Shown: positions 1-8,765, counted from the first letter of the stretch. The stretch is DNA of 64,000 nt from Streptomyces shenzhenensis (GCF_021462265.1 NZ_JAJONF010000001.1:248001-312000), one strand, 5' to 3'. Made by a program: numbers and translations. The notes: generated by a model not told the origin, from the sequence alone.

Positions 1-1271
1 GCGCCCTGGGCGGAATCCGAAACGTCACTCCTGTCGGTCACATACCGGTAGATACTGAGAATCTTCCGCATCCGGTCCGTCACTTCGGCGGAGTTCTGCC
101 CGGCCACCTGGACAACGCCGCTGCAGGCGAATGAGGCGCGCGGCGGGTCCACGACATCGCCGACTGCCGCTCGCATCAGGCAGGAGATCACTCCTTCCTG
201 CGCGAGGAGTTCCTCTCGGGGTGTGATGTCGGTGACGCGTCCCGGAGCAGTGGGCAGGAGCAGGTCACCGACGGACCGGTCGAGCGTGTACCGAAGCGTC
301 GGCTTTTTGCCGACGTAGAGATCAGTGATGGCCGACATGATATCGAAGCCGTAGGACAGACCGTGGTTGAGCGGTACCTCGCATCCGCTGAGCCGGGCGG
401 CAAGCTCTCCCATGACGAACTCACCGGAATCCGTCATCCAGAACTCGGCGTGCAGGTAGCCGTTGCGGTACTCCACGCCGTCCACCAACTGCTGCGACAG
501 CCCGACCGCGTCGACCGGCTTGGGCTCGGAGGGCGCAAGCGTGATGTTGGCGTTGATCGCTCCTTCCAAGACATCGAGGATCGGCGCGGGATTGCTGGAG
601 ACATAGGCGTCGAGCACGCGGCCCTCCGAGACGAGCGCGCACAACTGGTACTCGTGGCCGGTGATGTACTCCTCCACCATCCAGCGGTGTCCGTCTCGAA
701 GGAGTCGTCCGGCGTGCGGAAGATCCGCCTCGTGGAGCTTCCATGTGCCGATGCAGGAGTCGGAGTCCACCGGTTTCAGGATCAGGGGCCAGCCATGCGT
801 GACCGCAAAACGCTCGATTGCCCCGACCGTGTCCACGAGTTCATGGGCCGCCGACCGCAGCCCCATCCGGCTGTACAGCTTCTTCATCGCGGGCTTCTCG
901 TGGACCAACAACACCTGTTCCTGAGTTAGGTGCGGCAGTCCGACGGTGGCGGCGAAGGCCTGGGCCTGCGGCTGGACGGCCTCGTTGGGGTTGCAGAAGT
1001 ACTCGGGGATCACGCCGATGCTCCTGGTCCACTCCCGGTAGCGGGCCGCCTCCTCGTCGAGAGACCGTGAGGAGTCGAGGGTGAACACGGGCCGGGCGCC
1101 CTCCGCGTCCTCGCCGGCCGGGCCGGAGCCGTGCGAGCGTGTCGAGCTGTCGCCCAGCCGGAGCAGCACCGTGGTCACGTCAGGCCGGGCCAACAAGCTC
1201 TCGTTGAAGGTCGCACGGCGGCTCTCCACCAGCAGAAGCTTGCGCTGCCCAGATTCCTTCGTACCGGTCAT
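1..1271 (-). CDS. ATP-grasp ligase, C-terminal end cut off by the window edge
   Basis: Reading from ATG at 1271 gives about 423 residues with no stop before base 1, so the 3' end lies outside the window. ATP-grasp features are visible: LILKPVDSDSCIG (nucleotide-binding strand and loop), VEEYITGHEYQLCALVSEGRV, and a metal/ATP-binding segment HAEFWMTDSGEFVMGELAARL. The family couples ATP hydrolysis to carboxylate-amine ligation through an acyl phosphate. Here it would plausibly join amino acids or cap a peptide. The start is supported by an AAGGAAAGGA ribosome-binding site just upstream. It follows the oxygenase gene by about 50 bp on the same strand and is probably co-transcribed with the NRPS. 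The substrate cannot be read from sequence. Confidence 0.85.
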   Translation of the reverse strand, partial: MTGTKESGQRKLLLVESRRATFNESLLARPDVTTVLLRLGDSSTRSHGSGPAGEDAEGARPVFTLDSSRSLDEEAARYREWTRSIGVIPEYFCNPNEAVQPQAQAFAATVGLPHLTQEQVLLVHEKPAMKKLYSRMGLRSAAHELVDTVGAIERFAVTHGWPLILKPVDSDSCIGTWKLHEADLPHAGRLLRDGHRWMVEEYITGHEYQLCALVSEGRVLDAYVSSNPAPILDVLEGAINANITLAPSEPKPVDAVGLSQQLVDGVEYRNGYLHAEFWMTDSGEFVMGELAARLSGCEVPLNHGLSYGFDIMSAITDLYVGKKPTLRYTLDRSVGDLLLPTAPGRVTDITPREELLAQEGVISCLMRAAVGDVVDPPRASFACSGVVQVAGQNSAEVTDRMRKILSIYRYVTDRSDVSDSAQG

Positions 1272-1320
1272 GGCAGGTGTCCTTTCCTTGGGGGATTGCG
1301 GGCAAGACGAGGACGGGGAC

Positions 1321-2331
1321 TCACCGGCTGTGCAGAACGCGTCGGCTTCCACCGGCTCGGCCGGGGCGTGTCCTGCGGATGTCCCGGACCACGTTGACGC
1401 GCTTGAGCCACCGCTCGGTGGGCGAGTAGGTCGCTTGGAAGGAGCGCCTGCCGTGCACGAAGGTGGTGTTGTCGATGAATGCCATATCGCCAGGCCGTAG
1501 TACGACATCCGTCAGTCGCCCGTCGAGGTGGCCGATCAGGTGCTTGAGTGCCGCTTCCGCCTCGTCGTCGCCGGGGACGGCCCGCATGAAGTCCCGGTCG
1601 GCGCGCAGGGTCGGCGCGTCCGGCGGACCTGTGAGCAGTGCGATGGGTGGTACGTCCGGTTCGGTTCTGCCGTCCAGCTCGTGAGCGGGGTCGGGGGCCA
1701 GGATGAAACGGTCCTCGCGCAGCACGCGCTCGACCGCTTCGGGCAGCTCGCCTGCTGCCAACTGGGACACCGTGGTCGCCACACCGTGTGGGTTGCGCAG
1801 GCACAGCAAGCCCACCCAGTCGGCCCGGTAGGGAGAGAAGGCGTCTTCGGTGTGCCAGCTCAGCTCTTTCGCGCTCGAAGCACTGACGTCGCTCCGCTCC
1901 ATGCCGGGCGAGGGCAGAACATCGGTGACGACGCGGCCACTCTGCTGGGCGGACCAGGCGATAGGGTCGCCGAGGACCGACCCGAGCAACAGGGCGGTGA
2001 ACGCGTCCGGGCGGCTCTTCGGGGTGTCGGCGCTGCGCCAGCTCTCCGGCGTGGGTCCAACGTCTTCGGCCACGGTGAGGTTGCTCAGCACGGTGATGCC
2101 GCGTGGTGACTCCGCGAGCCTTTCGCGATGCAGGAAGTCACGTAAATTCAAGGGGAGTTCACCGGCCAGTGCCGCCAGCGCATCGAGGGTGTCGTCGGCG
2201 TGTGGGTCCCCCAGTTCCCGGCAGGCGCGCTGGGAGAGCCGCTGTACCTTCTGGGCATCGTCCGGCGCGAGAACGTGTCGAGACAGTGAGGGTGCGTCCG
2301 GGGAAGAACCCAAAGGTGCTGTTTCAGCCAT
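1321..2331 (-). CDS. Fe(II)/2-oxoglutarate-dependent amino-acid oxygenase, VioC/AsnO (clavaminate synthase-like) family
   Basis: A 336-aa enzyme with the metal triad of the clavaminate-synthase-like fold: HTE in SWHTEDAF as the His-x-Glu pair, and the distal His in FVHGRRSF. RWLKRV follows and can supply the 2-oxoglutarate-binding arginine. The stretches WVGLLCLRNPHG and LRPGDMAFIDN resemble AsnO and VioC, which hydroxylate the beta-carbon of free Asn or Arg. ATG 2331 is chosen because GGAGGT lies 7 bases upstream; it overlaps the NRPS stop (ATGGCTGA), so the two are translationally coupled. A longer reading from 2361 is possible but has no comparable site. Likely role: hydroxylating an amino-acid building block or a carrier-bound residue of the cluster product. 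Substrate unknown. Confidence 0.85.
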   Translation of the reverse strand: MAETAPLGSSPDAPSLSRHVLAPDDAQKVQRLSQRACRELGDPHADDTLDALAALAGELPLNLRDFLHRERLAESPRGITVLSNLTVAEDVGPTPESWRSADTPKSRPDAFTALLLGSVLGDPIAWSAQQSGRVVTDVLPSPGMERSDVSASSAKELSWHTEDAFSPYRADWVGLLCLRNPHGVATTVSQLAAGELPEAVERVLREDRFILAPDPAHELDGRTEPDVPPIALLTGPPDAPTLRADRDFMRAVPGDDEAEAALKHLIGHLDGRLTDVVLRPGDMAFIDNTTFVHGRRSFQATYSPTERWLKRVNVVRDIRRTRPGRAGGSRRVLHSR

Positions 2332-5300
2332 CTGTGACCTCCATGCGTTGGTCGGGATCACCGTCGGGGAGGGCCAGCCATTGCAGCGCGGAGGCCCTGG
2401 ACGTCGGGGCGATCTCGCGTTCCCATCCGGCCGGCTCGGTGATGCTCACGGGCCACAGTGACCTCGCGCCGACCTCGTTCACGAGCACGGTGAACATCTC
2501 CAACTCGTCGTCGAACACCTCCGGCCCGGCCGAAGAGGCCGGAGAGTCCGACCACTCGGCCTGCTCGGCCTCGGCCACCGCTCCGGACTGCGGGAGATGC
2601 TCGCCGGTGCGCCGATGCCAGCGTGCGGCCCAGGCGGTGCGTGCCATGACGACTCCCGTGCCGAGCGGATCGGCGATCAGACAGTCCGCCACCACATCGC
2701 CGCTCCTCCAGGCGAGGCAGGCAGCAGGAACGTTCAGTCGCCCGTTCTGGCCTTCGGCAACTGGTGAGTTGCCCTGGTCCAGAACGTAGACGGGGACGGC
2801 GCCGCTCGTGATCAGGCGTATTCCCTCAGGGAGCAGGGGTACGAGGAGTTCGGCCCGCATCACGAGACGGTGTTCCGCCATCAGCTCCCGGGTACCCGGG
2901 GGAGACGACTCGCTATGGACCACGGGCTGCTCCGGATCGTTCAGCCCTGTCCGAAGCCGCGCTGCCCAGTCCGCCGCGAGACGTTCGCCCGTCAGGGCGG
3001 CGTACTCGGAGCGGCCGTCGTGCCACAGACGCGCCGAGATGCCGTGTCCGGCTTCACGGTCCACCACCAGCACACCGCTCCCGGCCGTGAGTTCCTCGTC
3101 GATGCCGGGCAACAGGAAGCCGGGGCCGTAGAAGACGACCGGAAGGTCCGACGGGATTTGCCGCTTGTGTTCCGGATCGCTGAACGATGCCTCTTCGGCG
3201 AGACTCCTGGACTCGGCCTGGACAAGGGTGAGGGTCAGGCGGCGCAGTCCATGGCCCGCGTCGGGAGTCACGACCCAGGCCGCCATGTCGGGACTGGTCC
3301 TCCAGAACAGGAGGTCACGCGGGCTCACCTCTCGGTTGGGTCGCACCATGACGACCGCCTCCACACCGGACAACCGGGACAGGGAGGCGACCAGCGCGGC
3401 TCTGGTGAGGTCGTGGCGTGTGACTCCCGCAGACGAGGTGAACCGGGAGAGGGCGATGTCCTCCGCATCGTTCACGACGACTTCCACGATGGCGGCGGAT
3501 ACGGCACCGGGCCCCGTCGGCGCCGTCGCCCGGCGTACCGGCGGGGTTTCGGACTGGGGTTCGTGTAGCCGTTTCCGTTTCTGTGAGCGGTTCGGGAAGA
3601 GCCGGTCGGTGATCGCGCACAGAGTCCGGGTGGCGTAGATGTCGCCGGTCGAGATGTCCGCGCTGAACCGTCCACTGAGCCAGTGGGCCAGCCGGACTGC
3701 GGCGAGCGAATGGCCGCCGAGGTCGAAGAAGTCGTCGTCAGGCCCGACCGTGTCCTTGTCGACACCGAGCGTGGCGGCCACCGCGGACCGCACCACGGTT
3801 TCGTGAAAGGTCGTAGCGGGCGCGGCCGGCCGCCGTGCGCTCATCTGCCGCTCGGCCAGGTCCGCAGCTGCATGGCGGTCGAGTTTGCCGTTGGCGTTGC
3901 GCGGCAGCCGCTCCTCGACGACGACATGGCTGGGGACCATGTACGCGGGCAGTTCCGCGCTCAGCCGCCGGAGGACGTCTTCGGCAAGGGAACGTGGCGT
4001 ACGCCGCACCGTCGGTGTGTTTGCGTAGGTGGTGGGCCAGTCCCTGGGCAGGCCGTCGCGCGGCCGGGCGACACCAGGGACCATGACGTCGGCGCCCACC
4101 GGCAGGAACCAGGCGTCGAGCGTATGCGGAGCGCTACCCCAGGTCACCAGCGTTGACCGACCGGCTGCCGCACCGATGTCGTACAGATCCTCCGGCTCCA
4201 CCTCGCAGGAGCCGGACTGACGGTGCCGGGCACTCGGTATGCCCATGATGACGCAGGTCCGGTCGGCCACGTCGGCGAGCAGGTCCGCAAGACCTCTTCC
4301 CTCCGCGCTCACAAGCTCCCACGGCCACTCAAGGGCCGTGCCAAGGCCGAGGCGGTTTGTCTTGCCGCTTTCCCCGGTGCCGATCAGAACGTCGTAGCGA
4401 TAGCGGGTGAGTTCATTGTGGTGGCGGCCTCGTTTGACGAGGACGTCGACCGCGTCGATCCGGTCGAAGACCTGAGGCAGGAGGGCGAAGTAATCTGGGT
4501 CGAGTAGGAGTTCCGTCTCCTGTGCCGCGAGCCGGGCCACGGTCTCGGACCCGTTTTGCTCGGCCAGCTCGGCGTAGAACGACGCGGCCAGCCGCCGGTC
4601 GCGCACATCACCGACGAAGATCCGCCCGCCCGGAGCCAGCAGGCCGAGGAGGCCCTTCAGCACTTGGGAGAGGTAGTCGACCGAAGGGAAGTACTGGATC
4701 ACCGAGTTGAGGACGATGGTGTCGAACGTCCGCTCCGGCAGCCCCGACAGATCGACGGCCTCACGGTGGCACAGTTGGACCCGGCTCAGCTCCGGACGCG
4801 CTGCGCAGTGCTCGGATAACTTGTCCAGGACTGCCTGGGAGAAGTCAGTTCCCCAGTATTCGTCGGCGAACGGCGCCAACTCCTCGAGGAGGAGCCCCGA
4901 GCCGACTCCGATTTCCAGGACCCGCCGGGGCTGTAGTCGGCGTATCCTCGCAACCGTGGAATCGAGCCAGAGCCGCATCTCGTCGGCGGGGATCGGCTGG
5001 TGCGTCGCGGAGGTGTTCCACCCACGGAAGCGATGGTCCTCGCGGCGCAGATCGATGCCGTGGTACAGCCCATCGTACAGTTCGTTCCACGTCGCGACGG
5101 CATCCAGTCCCTTGGCCGGTTCGACCACGGCGACCAGGCTCACCGAATCGCGGTCCTGGACCGGGCAGACAACCGCTTCGTGCACGGGGGCCAGCCCGCG
5201 CAGATGAGTCTCCACGTCCTCAAGCTCCACCCGCTGGCCCCGCACCTTCACCTGGTGGTCCCGGCGCCCCAGAAAGTGAATGAGCCCGTCCTCGTCTGTC

Positions 5301-6466
5301 ACCACCAGGTCGCCGGTCCGGTAGGTGACGGGCCCCGTGGGATCGGCAGGTGAGGGACCGAACTTCTCGGACGTCAGCTCCGGCCGATTGAGGTATCCGA
5401 CGGCGACACCCGCTCCACCGATGTAGAGTTCGCCGGCCTCTCCGGGTGCGGCCCTCCGCCCGTCGGCATGCCACACAGTCGCCTCGTAGCCGGCGAGGGG
5501 AGAACCGATGGGCAGCGACGTCTGCCCCACGGAGACCTCGTCCACCACGTGACAGGTGGCGAACGTGGTCGTCTCCGTCGGTCCGTATGCATGGACCAGC
5601 CGACCTCGGGTCACTGACCGCACCTTGCGTACGGCGTCCAGGTTGGCCTTCTCCCCGCCGAACACGAGCAGGCGCAGCGGGGAGAGGACCGCCGGTGATG
5701 TCACCGCGTGCAGATTGAGCACTGCCGTGGTCAGGAAGGCGACGGTGACATGGTGGTCGTCGATGAAGGCGCCGAGCCGTGCGGTGTCGGCCGCCAGCCG
5801 ACGGCCGGCCCCCACCAGACAGCCGCCGTTGAGCAGACAACCCCATACTTCCCAGGTGAACGCGTCGAAAGCGGGATTGGACAGCTGCCCCATCCGGTCG
5901 TCCGGGACAACGCGCAGCCGGGGGTCGGCGGTCGCCAGATTGAACACGGAGGACACCTTGGCGATAGTTCCCTTGGGGGCACCCGAACTGCCGGAGGTGT
6001 AGCACACATACAGTTCGTCGGCCTTTCCTCGCTCGGGCGCGGGATACCGTTCGTCACCTTCGCCGACGGAGAGACTGCGGACAGTCTCGAAACCGATCTG
6101 CGTGACGTCCGGGCCGAAGGTGACGCCAGGAGGCGGGCGACCGATCGTTGCAGCCGGCGGGCAGTCGGCGATCATCGCGTCCAGCCGCAGAGCGGGCAGA
6201 TCAGCGTCGAGCATGAGATAGCGGGCGCCCAGCTTGTGGACCGCCAATACCGAAACGATCAGCGCCGGCTCGGGAGCGAAGAAGATCCCGACGGTGTCCC
6301 CCGCGTGGGTCCCGGCAGTGGCGAGAAGGGAGGCCAGCCGGTCCGAGCTTGCGTCGAGGGTCTGGTAGTCCATCTCCGTTTCGGTGGATTCAGGATAATG
6401 GACGGCGATCGCGTTCGGTCGAGCCGAAACCTGTACGGAAAAAGACTGGAGTAAGGGAGACGCCAT
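2324..6466 (-). CDS. NRPS: interrupted A-(N-MT)-A domain, carrier protein, vestigial C/A segments, C-terminal MbtH-like domain
   Basis: 1380 residues. Adenylation core 10-450: A3 YTSGSSGAPKG (156-166), A5 AYGPTETT (293-300), A7 YRTGD (382-386). An N-methyltransferase is inserted at about 495-700 between A8 and A9 (VLEIGVGSGLL 516-526; NELTRYRYDV near its end). A9 LPAYMVP and A10 NGK follow at 839-861, then a carrier domain with LGGHS (phosphopantetheine Ser920). Residues about 1000-1180 resemble only the second half of a condensation domain, with no HHxxxDG motif. Residues 1195-1290 look like a contracted A7-A8 region. Residues 1316-1370 are MbtH-like (VLVNEVGARSLWP, EPAGW). My hand-read specificity code is D-A-W-F-V-G-A-T-F-K, whose TFK ending suits Val/Ile-type substrates. 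Expected role: activating, N-methylating and tethering one amino acid. No thioesterase is present. Confidence 0.9.
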   Translation of the reverse strand: MASPLLQSFSVQVSARPNAIAVHYPESTETEMDYQTLDASSDRLASLLATAGTHAGDTVGIFFAPEPALIVSVLAVHKLGARYLMLDADLPALRLDAMIADCPPAATIGRPPPGVTFGPDVTQIGFETVRSLSVGEGDERYPAPERGKADELYVCYTSGSSGAPKGTIAKVSSVFNLATADPRLRVVPDDRMGQLSNPAFDAFTWEVWGCLLNGGCLVGAGRRLAADTARLGAFIDDHHVTVAFLTTAVLNLHAVTSPAVLSPLRLLVFGGEKANLDAVRKVRSVTRGRLVHAYGPTETTTFATCHVVDEVSVGQTSLPIGSPLAGYEATVWHADGRRAAPGEAGELYIGGAGVAVGYLNRPELTSEKFGPSPADPTGPVTYRTGDLVVTDEDGLIHFLGRRDHQVKVRGQRVELEDVETHLRGLAPVHEAVVCPVQDRDSVSLVAVVEPAKGLDAVATWNELYDGLYHGIDLRREDHRFRGWNTSATHQPIPADEMRLWLDSTVARIRRLQPRRVLEIGVGSGLLLEELAPFADEYWGTDFSQAVLDKLSEHCAARPELSRVQLCHREAVDLSGLPERTFDTIVLNSVIQYFPSVDYLSQVLKGLLGLLAPGGRIFVGDVRDRRLAASFYAELAEQNGSETVARLAAQETELLLDPDYFALLPQVFDRIDAVDVLVKRGRHHNELTRYRYDVLIGTGESGKTNRLGLGTALEWPWELVSAEGRGLADLLADVADRTCVIMGIPSARHRQSGSCEVEPEDLYDIGAAAGRSTLVTWGSAPHTLDAWFLPVGADVMVPGVARPRDGLPRDWPTTYANTPTVRRTPRSLAEDVLRRLSAELPAYMVPSHVVVEERLPRNANGKLDRHAAADLAERQMSARRPAAPATTFHETVVRSAVAATLGVDKDTVGPDDDFFDLGGHSLAAVRLAHWLSGRFSADISTGDIYATRTLCAITDRLFPNRSQKRKRLHEPQSETPPVRRATAPTGPGAVSAAIVEVVVNDAEDIALSRFTSSAGVTRHDLTRAALVASLSRLSGVEAVVMVRPNREVSPRDLLFWRTSPDMAAWVVTPDAGHGLRRLTLTLVQAESRSLAEEASFSDPEHKRQIPSDLPVVFYGPGFLLPGIDEELTAGSGVLVVDREAGHGISARLWHDGRSEYAALTGERLAADWAARLRTGLNDPEQPVVHSESSPPGTRELMAEHRLVMRAELLVPLLPEGIRLITSGAVPVYVLDQGNSPVAEGQNGRLNVPAACLAWRSGDVVADCLIADPLGTGVVMARTAWAARWHRRTGEHLPQSGAVAEAEQAEWSDSPASSAGPEVFDDELEMFTVLVNEVGARSLWPVSITEPAGWEREIAPTSRASALQWLALPDGDPDQRMEVTDG

Positions 6467-6481
6467 AATGCACCGCCTCTC

Positions 6482-6670
6482 TCATTCGTCGCCCGTGGAC
6501 ACTCGGACGAGTTCCTGGTCATTGACCCAGATTGGCCGCTCCTTTGCAGCTATCAGATACCGCATCTCGTTGGTTTCGTCGTTCCAGGCCATGGCCAGGA
6601 CCGCATAATCAGTCCGACCGCCCATGGATACCGCCAGTTTCCGGTTGACGGTCGCGAAGTGAAAGGGCAT
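6482..6670 (-). CDS. 62-residue conserved-looking small protein of unknown function inside the NRPS operon
   Basis: Starts MPFHFATVNRK and ends QELVRVSTGDE. It has no signal peptide, no membrane helix and no cysteine; alternating hydrophobic stretches (YAVLAMAWND, EMRYLIAAKERP) suggest a small beta-rich fold. A GAGGA ribosome-binding site lies 8 bases before the ATG, and the gene sits snugly between the methyltransferase (10 bp) and the NRPS (15 bp), which argues that it is real. I do not recognise the family. It is not an MbtH protein, since the SLWP and PAGW signatures are absent and that domain is fused to the NRPS here. It might be a partner or chaperone of a neighbouring enzyme, but nothing in the sequence shows this. 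Confidence 0.6.
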   Translation of the reverse strand: MPFHFATVNRKLAVSMGGRTDYAVLAMAWNDETNEMRYLIAAKERPIWVNDQELVRVSTGDE

Positions 6671-6680
6671 GATCCGGTCC

Positions 6681-7307
6681 TCACTTAATGAAGCACTGGA
6701 TGTACGCGGTACCAGAGGTTCCCTCTGTGTAACTCGTCGTCTGGTACGCCGTGAAGGGATGTGGTTCGACGAGGATGGTGCGGAAGCGAGGGGCGAATCG
6801 TGGCCACAGTTCGTTGGTCGTGGAGAAGAATGGAACGAATGCGGCGCCCGGTCGCATAATACGGATCATCTGCCCGATGACATTCGACCACCAAGGTTCA
6901 TCGTCTCGAATTTCTTTGGGAAGCCAAGGGTCGAACATAATTCCGTCGACTGACTCGTCGGGCAACTGCTCAATATAGTCGAAGAAATCATCCTGCACGA
7001 TGTCGAGGGCGGCCGGCGGTGAGGGATGCATTTTCCGGAACTCATCGATAACCGGCTGGTAACGCTCCACCACGGTATGCCGCGTCGTGTTCTGTGCGCC
7101 CGCGATGGCGAGTGCTGACAGGCCCAGGCCTAGACCGCACTCCAGAAATTCACCACCTTGCCTGACGACGAGTTCGCCACTCCGGATCATGAGCGGCTTT
7201 TCCCATTCCTGCATGGCCTGCGCCCCGTCGATGTAGAGCGTGCGCTGACCCATGGCCGTATTGGTGAAGAAGATGTCCGGGTCATCCTGCTGGAGTGCAT
7301 GACGCAT
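6681..7307 (-). CDS. SAM-dependent methyltransferase resembling guanidinoacetate/arginine N-methyltransferases
   Basis: 208 residues, a class I methyltransferase. Motif I is FLECGLGLGLSAL (54-66); the acidic ribose-binding residue follows in TVVERY; the post-I segment is VDGIMFDPW. The N-terminal motif MQEWEKPLM (32-40) matches the conserved entry motif of guanidinoacetate N-methyltransferase (GAMT) and fungal arginine methyltransferases (ERWETPYM-like), as does the FDG-I-YD-like segment. Those enzymes methylate guanidino nitrogens. With an amino-acid oxygenase in the operon, a guanidino substrate such as arginine or a derivative is plausible but unproved. ATG 7307 has an AGGAAAGGT site upstream. 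It is the second gene of the minus-strand operon after the MFS exporter, about 50 bp away. Confidence 0.75.
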   Translation of the reverse strand: MRHALQQDDPDIFFTNTAMGQRTLYIDGAQAMQEWEKPLMIRSGELVVRQGGEFLECGLGLGLSALAIAGAQNTTRHTVVERYQPVIDEFRKMHPSPPAALDIVQDDFFDYIEQLPDESVDGIMFDPWLPKEIRDDEPWWSNVIGQMIRIMRPGAAFVPFFSTTNELWPRFAPRFRTILVEPHPFTAYQTTSYTEGTSGTAYIQCFIK

Positions 7308-7356
7308 TGCTTCTTACCTTTCCTGGGAGAATCAGAGTGACGTGCAGGCCCTCTAA

Positions 7357-8601
7357 CTATTCAGTGGGCTTGGTTCTCTCACCGAGGGACGGCTTCGAAA
7401 GCGGCACCAGCCTGCTCGCGGCGACCCCGAGTGCGGCGACCCCACCGATGATCAGGAAGGCCACATGTGGCCCGGTCGAGCCGATCAGTACCCCGCTCAG
7501 GGCGGCACCCATGGCCGTGCCTCCGTTGCAAGCGACGCCGGCCAGGATGGCCGCGTGGGTCTTGCCCGTGTGTCCTTCGGCCGCATGGTCCGCCATCAGG
7601 AATCCGGTCATCACGGCGGGCCCGACCGCGAGGCCGGCGATGACGAGAAGGGGAAACACGGTAAGCAGGTCGACCGCGGCCGCCAACAAAGCCGTACCCA
7701 GCGCGGCGGACGCCGAGAGCCACATCATCCACCGGTGCAGCGGCGCGCGACCCGCGATCCTGCTGTAGACGAAGGCCCCACAGGCGCTTGCGGCGGAGAG
7801 CACCGCCAGCAACGGACCCGCCAGAGCCACCCGGTCGAACTCCTCGGACAGGGCCGGAACCCCGACCTCGATCATCCCCACGGTCAACCCGACGGCCACC
7901 AGTGCCAAAAACACCGACGCGGTGCTGCGCACCACGGACCGCATGGACGCATGTTCTTTGGACGTGTCATTTGAGACTCGTGCGGACGGAGCACCGACCG
8001 CCATGGTCACCGCGCCCACCACGCACAGCCCGCTGCTGATCAGCAGCGACACCTGTGTTCCCGCCACGGCCACGGTTGCGCCCACCAGCAGTGGGCCCAC
8101 CATCAGCGTCATTTCCTCGCAGACGGAGTCAACACCGAAAGCCTTCGGACGAGCGGACTCGGGCAGAGCGTGAGACCAGCCGACACGCATGAGCGCGCCG
8201 AACGGGGGGCTAGCCGCGCCGATCACCGCGGTGAAGGCGAGAATCTGCCAGGAAGGCCATTCCCGGGTAACGGCGACGGTCAGCGCGACCAGACTCAGAG
8301 CTTCGACCAACGACAGAATGAGCAGCGTGAGACGGTGCCCCCAGCGGACCGTGAACCAACTTCGGACAGGGCCAGCGGCGACTGAAAAAATGGCGAATGT
8401 ACCCGTGGCGCTGCCCGCCAGCGTGAAGGAGCCAGTGACGTCCTGAACGAGCAGCACTATCCCGACCGAAATCATCGCCAAGGCGGATCGACCGACTGCC
8501 GACCCGATGAAGAGTTCACGGATTGGTGACGTGCCGATCAGTCCACGTAAATTGACGTCAGATTTTTCCCAACCGTTCTCGGTTACGCCGTTGATTCCCA
8601 A
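7357..8601 (-). CDS. MFS transporter, probable exporter of the cluster product
   Basis: 414 residues with about twelve hydrophobic segments spread evenly from residue 26 onward. WGHRLTLLILS after the second or third segment matches the loop 2-3 position of MFS porters. A charged stretch around residues 208-222 marks the central cytoplasmic loop between the six-helix halves. It is the first gene of the minus-strand cluster and faces the ABC-F pseudogene across about 235 bp. First position in a biosynthetic operon suggests efflux and self-protection. The substrate is inferred from context only. Confidence 0.8.
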   Translation of the reverse strand: MGINGVTENGWEKSDVNLRGLIGTSPIRELFIGSAVGRSALAMISVGIVLLVQDVTGSFTLAGSATGTFAIFSVAAGPVRSWFTVRWGHRLTLLILSLVEALSLVALTVAVTREWPSWQILAFTAVIGAASPPFGALMRVGWSHALPESARPKAFGVDSVCEEMTLMVGPLLVGATVAVAGTQVSLLISSGLCVVGAVTMAVGAPSARVSNDTSKEHASMRSVVRSTASVFLALVAVGLTVGMIEVGVPALSEEFDRVALAGPLLAVLSAASACGAFVYSRIAGRAPLHRWMMWLSASAALGTALLAAAVDLLTVFPLLVIAGLAVGPAVMTGFLMADHAAEGHTGKTHAAILAGVACNGGTAMGAALSGVLIGSTGPHVAFLIIGGVAALGVAASRLVPLSKPSLGERTKPTE

Positions 8602-8765
8602 ACCGGATATTCCCCGTTGCTACCGATGAGCCGCCGCTTTGCGAGAAAACCAGGCAGAAGTGCCCGGGAGGAGCCGTTGATCTAGAGGCTAGGCGCAGCA
8701 CAGTCGCACGAGCAAGACACCGTGCGCCAGGATAATGACCTCTCGGCCACTTGAAACATAGACTA

